This document shows, piece by piece, positions 15,163 to 18,107 of a stretch of 18,107 bases of DNA (position 1 is the stretch's first letter; the number at the start of each line of letters is the position of its first letter). The notes beneath the pieces are model-generated. The model was not told the origin of the DNA. It did not search any database and worked only from the letters and a program-made list of their open reading frames with translations. Both the position numbers and the translations under genes were made by a program. This stretch comes from an uncultured Bacillota bacterium (GTDB lineage Bacteria; Bacillota; Clostridia; Peptostreptococcales; Anaerovoracaceae). Where the stretch lies: the NCBI GenBank assembly GCA_902465215.1, contig CABQMM010000002.1, positions 1-18,107 on the forward strand, written 5' to 3'.

Positions 15163-16509
15163 TTGGATAATACAGAAATCAAAGCACGAATTGCACAGGA
15201 GAATAAGGGAAACGCGAAAGCACTTTTGCCGATAGCCGTTTTTCTTGTGATTTTCATAGGAAGCGGAATCATTGCAAATGACTTTTACGCAATGCCGACG
15301 ATTGTTGCATTTATGATTGCACTTGCAGTGGCGTTCTGCCAGAACCCGAAACTCAAATTTCAAGATAAAATCTCGGTCTGCACCAAGGGCATCGGCGACG
15401 ATAATGTTGTGACGATGTGTTTCATCTTTTTAACCGCAGGCGCGTTCAGCGGTGCGGTAACCGCGGCCGGCGGCGCGGACAGCACGGTATATCTGGGGCT
15501 TTCCTTGATTCCGAGCCAGTTTGCGGTTGTGGGACTGTTCTTGATCGGATGCTTTATCTCCTTATCCATGGGTACATCGGTGGGAACTATCGTTGCGCTC
15601 GCACCGATTGCTGTCGGCGTAAGCAATGCCACGGGATTTGTAATGCCGCTCTGCCTTAGTGCGGTTGTATCCGGTGCGATGTTCGGCGATAATCTTTCGA
15701 TGATTTCCGATACGACGATTGCCGCTGTAAGAACGCAGGGCTGCGAAATGAGCGATAAGTTTAAAATGAATTTTAAAATCGTTCTTCCGGCAGCGATTGT
15801 AACGGCACTCATATATTATATTATGACAATGCACGGTTCTTCTGAGCTGGAACTCGGAGAATATAACATATGGCAGGTGCTTCCGTATCTGCTTGTCCTG
15901 ATTGGCGCGCTTGCAGGAATTAATGTTTTCGTTGTTCTTATTTTCGGAACGCTTGCTTCCGTGATTGCAGGTGTTGCTACAGGTGCGATGGCAACGAACG
16001 AGATTTTTACAAGCATCGGGACGGGCGTTATGTCAATGTATGATATTACGGCGATTACGATTACGGTTGCAGCTATTGGTGCACTTGTCAAGGAATATGG
16101 CGGAATCGACGCGGTACTGCACTTCATTCACAAAAACACAAAGAGCAAAAAAGGCGCACAGCTCAGCATTGCAGCTTTAGTTGCAGGTGTGGATCTTTCG
16201 ACCGCCAACAACACGATTGCAATCGTACTTGCGGGACCGATTGCAAAAGAAATCAGCCTGGAATATGACATCGACCCGAGGAGAACGGCGTCGCTCCTCG
16301 ACATTTTCGCCTCGGTTGCACAAGGACTCATTCCTTACGGCGCACAGATGCTTTACGCGGCTGCAGCGGCGGGCATTACGACCTACGCGATTATTCCGTA
16401 TACCTTCTACCCGATGCTTATGGCTGTAAGCGCAATTGTGTTTATCTTTGGATTTTCACAGAAGGAGACAAAACAGAGGAAAACAGAAGATGAAGCAACT
16501 GAATCCTAA
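15163..16509 (+). CDS. NhaC-family Na+/H+ antiporter-like membrane transporter
   Basis: A 448-residue integral membrane protein with about ten to twelve hydrophobic segments. The motif GDNLSMISDTTIAAVRTQGCE is characteristic of the NhaC antiporter family, as are the SMGTSVGTIVALAPIA segment and the repeat-like VDLSTANNTIAIVLAGP. Relatives exchange sodium for protons or organic acids (for example malate/lactate), so the true substrate is uncertain. The start is TTG at 15163, with AGAGGAA six bases upstream; no ATG or GTG gives a complete first helix. It follows cysS by 25 nt and overlaps mrnC by 20 nt. It interrupts the usual cysS-mrnC order. Confidence 0.88.
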   Translation: MDNTEIKARIAQENKGNAKALLPIAVFLVIFIGSGIIANDFYAMPTIVAFMIALAVAFCQNPKLKFQDKISVCTKGIGDDNVVTMCFIFLTAGAFSGAVTAAGGADSTVYLGLSLIPSQFAVVGLFLIGCFISLSMGTSVGTIVALAPIAVGVSNATGFVMPLCLSAVVSGAMFGDNLSMISDTTIAAVRTQGCEMSDKFKMNFKIVLPAAIVTALIYYIMTMHGSSELELGEYNIWQVLPYLLVLIGALAGINVFVVLIFGTLASVIAGVATGAMATNEIFTSIGTGVMSMYDITAITITVAAIGALVKEYGGIDAVLHFIHKNTKSKKGAQLSIAALVAGVDLSTANNTIAIVLAGPIAKEISLEYDIDPRRTASLLDIFASVAQGLIPYGAQMLYAAAAAGITTYAIIPYTFYPMLMAVSAIVFIFGFSQKETKQRKTEDEATES

Positions 16510-16933
16510 GGAGATCAATACGACGGCGCTCGCCTATATAGGCGACGCCGTTTATGAAATATATGTAAGAGAACATGTGCTGGGACAGGATCTCAGGGGC
16601 ATGGACAAAAATTTCGGCGCACATGTGGATGCGCTTCATAAACGAGCGATTCGTTATGTCCGCGCGGATGGGCAGGCGAAAGCGGTAAAGGCGATGCTAA
16701 ACGAAGGTTTCCTCGGCGATGAGGAAGCGGCACTTGTCAGACGCGCCCGCAACCACAAAACCGCATCGAAACCGAAGAATGCAGACGCTATGGACTATAA
16801 GTACGCCACGGCATTTGAGGCTCTGATAGGTTTTTGGCACCTATCGGCGCAAGCCGGCGGTGACGACGGCGCGGCTGCAAAGCAGCGTATGGAAGAAATC
16901 ATTTTTAAGGCATTTGAAAAAATCGAAACATAA
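16490..16933 (+). CDS. mrnC: Mini-ribonuclease III
   Basis: A 147-residue protein consisting of an RNase III catalytic domain without the double-stranded RNA-binding domain. It matures the ends of 23S rRNA in Bacillota. The RNase III signature is visible as AYIGDAVYEIYVREH (Asp19, Glu23), with RRARNHKTASKPKNADAMDYKYATAFEALIGF carrying the second acidic cluster. The ATG at 16490 gives the standard length and has AGAGGA upstream at 16475-16480; an in-frame ATG at 16436 falls within the antiporter and is rejected. Its partner rlmB, common downstream in Bacillus, is not seen here. Confidence 0.94.
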   Translation: MKQLNPKEINTTALAYIGDAVYEIYVREHVLGQDLRGMDKNFGAHVDALHKRAIRYVRADGQAKAVKAMLNEGFLGDEEAALVRRARNHKTASKPKNADAMDYKYATAFEALIGFWHLSAQAGGDDGAAAKQRMEEIIFKAFEKIET

Positions 16934-16935
16934 AT

Positions 16936-16967
16936 ACAGCAGGAGTCGGTTGTCCGGCTCCTGCTGT
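16936..16967. terminator. Strong hairpin between the convergent mrnC and Rpn-family genes
   Basis: ACAGCAGGAGTCGG (16936-16949) pairs with CCGGCTCCTGCTGT (16954-16967) over 14 positions, with one T-G wobble and a four-base loop TTGT. It begins two bases after the mrnC stop. The rightward T-tract is absent (GCAATAAAAAC follows). The minus-strand exit side is moderately T-rich, so it may end the leftward transcript better than the rightward one, or act mainly as an mRNA 3' end stabiliser. Confidence 0.65.
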
Positions 16968-16983
16968 GCAATAAAAACAATAT

Positions 16984-17677
16984 CTACAATTTTTCAATTT
17001 CTTCAGCAGAAAGCCCGGTTATTTCTGCGATATCAGCATTCGGGATGTTTTTCTCCTTCATGTTTTTCGCAATTTCACGCTGTTTCTGCGCGGCGCCGGC
17101 AGCCTCACCCTCATAGTAGCCTGCCTTTTCGCCGTCCTCGTAGGCTTCGCGCGCGCGAATCTCCGCAAATTCTTCTACCGTAATTTCATTGAAAAGCATT
17201 CCCGTCACCTCCCGGCTGTGTTTTCGCAGAAATTTCATTGTCTTTATTATAGTTTAAGTTAATGAAATTTACAACCAGTTCGATGGAATTTTCTTTTGGT
17301 GGTACTAAAAAGCTATCGGAAAGTTTCAAAGTTTTCGTGCTCCACTTTTCGGTTCCGACATAGAATAAATAGAACTCCGGGGCAGGAAAATGACGCTTTT
17401 GAATGACGAAGCCGAGGTCATTATTTCGATCGACATAGAGGGCATTTTCGAGGGTGGTGTAGGTCAGCTCGGTATCGGGCGGCAGATTTTCACCTGTGAT
17501 GGCGTTATAGAGTTCAATCGCTCTCTTCGGCTCGGAAAAGAGCAGGCAGAAGGTCGAATCTTTGTGGTTGCGGCGCGGTGCTTCTCCCATGCGAAGTTCG
17601 TCTGACTGTTTCGCTTTTGTGGCTGCCTTTTTGGTCTTCTGTTTTTTATTCTTCGTTTTCTTAGCTGTTTGCTTCAT
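16984..17677 (-). pseudogene. Broken Rpn/PD-(D/E)XK nuclease-family transposase gene
   Basis: The 5' part (17677 to about 17240) encodes a Lys-rich start, then a family-like segment (KDSTFCLLFSEPKRAIELYNAI, NALYVDRNNDLGFVI) that jumps at about residue 92 to FPAPEFYLFYVGTEKW. The expected stretch with the E-x-Q/K catalytic motif and following helices (some 40 residues) is missing. After NYNKDNE the frame is lost and a stop follows at 17186. The C-terminal part resumes in another frame from about 17238 to 16984 (FLRKHSREVTGMLFNEITVEEF and an acidic/Gly-rich tail), lacking a further segment of about 60-70 residues. AGGAGG seven bases before the ATG at 17677 and a good promoter remain, so it may still be transcribed. 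The deletion sizes are my estimate from remembered relatives. Confidence 0.75.
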
Positions 17678-17713
17678 GTAGTTTCCTCCTGATATTACAG
17701 ATTCTGTAAGACA

Positions 17714-17742
17714 ATAATAGCATAACATGGAAATAAATACAA
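17714..17742 (-). promoter_or_regulatory. Promoter of the Rpn-family pseudogene
   Basis: On the minus strand, TTGTAT (17742-17737) and TATTAT (17719-17714) are separated by 17 nt, with TGC immediately before the -10 box (extended -10). The start would be near 17707, followed by AGGAGG at 17690-17685. Confidence 0.6.
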
Positions 17743-17771
17743 GCAATATACTGGAATTTACCTGCAAGAAA

Positions 17772-17812
17772 ATTCCGACGGATTCCGACAAAATTCGACA
17801 CGCGAGAGTCGA
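17772..17812. repeat. Helically phased ATTC(C)GAC repeats and a TCGAC inverted repeat
   Basis: ATTCCGAC occurs at 17772-17779 and 17782-17789, and ATTCGAC at 17793-17799, so the copies are spaced by 10 and 11 bases (one helical turn each). The last copy is also the left half of the inverted repeat TCGAC-N8-GTCGA (17795-17799 and 17808-17812). This could be a regulator binding site. It lies about 150-180 bases upstream of the sigma-54 promoter, a normal distance for an enhancer-binding protein site. Confidence 0.45.
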
Positions 17813-17858
17813 TCAGCCCTTCGCGTAAAAATTCTCCCATTAAACCCAAAAATCACAC

Positions 17859-17887
17859 TTTACAATCACCTCGGATTGCGGTAAGAT
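17859..17887 (+). promoter_or_regulatory. Possible sigma-A-type promoter before the repeat-containing short ORF
   Basis: TTTACA (17859-17864, 5 of 6) and TAAGAT (17882-17887, 4 of 6) with a 17-nt spacer. Transcription would start near 17894, just ahead of GGAAAGGA (17903-17910) and the ATG at 17912. Moderate match only. Confidence 0.45.
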
Positions 17888-17911
17888 AGGGATGTAAGTT
17901 TTGGAAAGGAA

Positions 17912-18010
17912 ATGTACGCAAGTATGGTAAATGGCTACAAAAATGTAAATAATTGGCACAATTCTTGCAACCAACCAACCAACCAACCAACCAACCAACC
18001 AACCCTATAG
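17912..18010 (+). CDS. Possible 32-residue ORF running through the AACC repeat
   Basis: An ATG at 17912, preceded by GGAAAGGA, opens a frame that reads MYASMVNGYKNVNN..., enters the AACC tract as NQPT repeats and stops at TAG 18008-18010. Removing one repeat unit would extend the frame by 24 residues to 18080; adding one would extend it by 25 residues to 18084. No known domain is recognised. The ORF could be chance, since the same bases contain a sigma-54 promoter; treat it as a candidate only. Confidence 0.25.
   Translation: MYASMVNGYKNVNNWHNSCNQPTNQPTNQPTL
17953..17969 (+). promoter_or_regulatory. Sigma-54 (RpoN) type -24/-12 promoter
   Basis: TTGGCACAATTCTTGCA matches the sigma-54 consensus YTGGCACGRNNNTTGCW at 13 of 14 fixed positions, with GG (17955-17956) and GC (17967-17968) at the required 12-base separation. 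Transcription would start near 17980, rightwards, inside the AACC tract. The controlled gene must begin beyond or at the window edge. Such promoters need an ATP-dependent enhancer-binding activator; no rpoN or activator gene is in this window. Confidence 0.7.
17969..18004. repeat. Tetranucleotide tract, nine perfect copies of AACC
   Basis: Thirty-six bases of uninterrupted AACC, starting at the last base of the sigma-54 -12 element and ending just before CTATAG. Perfect tetranucleotide tracts of this length tend to change copy number by slipped-strand mispairing. A change of one unit shifts any reading frame that crosses it, or alters the initially transcribed region of the sigma-54 transcript. 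Confidence 0.95.
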
Positions 18011-18018
18011 TTCGGTAT

Positions 18019-18107
18019 TTTTTGCGTGCAATAAAATCAAAGATTATAGAAAATCAAGGCTTCTTTTGTTTGGCATTTAGCTGAGCAGGAGAGGTCTTTT
18101 TGCGTGC
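18019..18107 (+). repeat. Direct repeat TTTTTGCGTGC, 78 bases apart, at the window edge
   Basis: The 11-base sequence TTTTTGCGTGC occurs at 18019-18029 and again at 18097-18107, where the window ends. The intervening 67 bases are AT-rich and contain AAAATCAA twice (18033-18040 and 18050-18057). AGGAGAGG at 18087-18094 looks like a ribosome binding site, with a possible GTG at 18104, so a gene might start here. Whether this is the beginning of a longer tandem array cannot be seen. Confidence 0.5.

Noticed and set aside
14618..15163. Minus-strand open frame of 181 codons opposite the end of cysS
   Set aside because: Ser-rich low-complexity product mirroring a Glu/Ala-rich coding strand; no ribosome binding site or homology features.
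16831..16850. TTTGGCACC in mrnC as a second sigma-54 promoter
   Set aside because: The -12 half is GGCGC rather than TTGCA at the right spacing, and it lies within coding sequence.
17678..17849. Protein-coding extension upstream of the Rpn pseudogene (frame open to 17849 or 17791)
   Set aside because: The region contains the pseudogene's promoter and phased repeats; the encoded peptides have no recognisable domain and no ribosome binding site.
17961..18107. CRISPR array or IS end from the repeats at the right edge
   Set aside because: A four-base microsatellite and one 11-base direct repeat do not form spacered CRISPR repeats, and no terminal inverted repeats or transposase ends were seen.

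Overview
The window looks like a chromosomal segment of a low-to-mid GC Gram-positive anaerobe of the class Clostridia (Bacillota). The evidence is the gene order (radA ... yacL-ispD-ispF-tRNA synthetase-cysE-cysS-mrnC, a Bacillota signature), strong AGGAGG-type ribosome binding sites, several TTG/GTG starts, a CarD protein next to a PIN/TRAM protein, a CysE that lacks the long proteobacterial N-terminal domain, and a prolyl-tRNA synthetase with the bacterial editing insertion. I cannot name the genus; a family such as Anaerovoracaceae/Eubacteriaceae is only a guess.

Layout. (1) 1-1817, plus strand: the end of asparaginyl-tRNA synthetase, then a tightly packed trio: an MNT nucleotidyltransferase antitoxin, a HEPN toxin, and an EamA-type membrane transporter whose GTG start overlaps the HEPN stop codon. 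(2) 1818-3925: a monocistronic EF-G-like GTPase with its own promoter and intrinsic terminator. (3) 3907-5401: radA, whose -35 box sits in the loop of that terminator. (4) 5444-7544, minus strand: an OmpR-family response regulator and a sensor histidine kinase, overlapping by 17 nt. (5) 7599-16933: back-to-back promoters fire the two-component system leftwards and a long housekeeping cluster rightwards: carD, yacL, a fused ispDF, proS, a cyclophilin, cysE, cysS, a NhaC-family antiporter and mrnC. Most junctions are short gaps or overlaps. (6) 16934-18107: a strong hairpin, a broken Rpn/PD-(D/E)XK transposase-family gene on the minus strand, then about 430 bases without an established gene. That tail holds a near-consensus sigma-54 promoter, upstream repeats that could bind an enhancer-binding protein, and a nine-copy AACC tetranucleotide tract beginning at the -12 element and running across the predicted transcription start.

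How it works together. Region 5 couples transcription control (CarD), isoprenoid precursor synthesis (IspDF), proline and cysteine charging, serine acetylation for cysteine synthesis, prolyl isomerisation and 23S rRNA maturation (Mini-III). RadA, usually next to disA in this cluster, is here cut off from it by the inverted two-component system, and disA is absent from the window.

Most worth following up: the sigma-54/AACC-repeat region at the right edge; a stretch of CysE that reads as the family consensus only in another frame, suggesting compensating frameshifts; a RadA zinc finger with CxC in place of the second CxxC; the HEPN/MNT pair with complete AMPylation motifs; and the missing disA.
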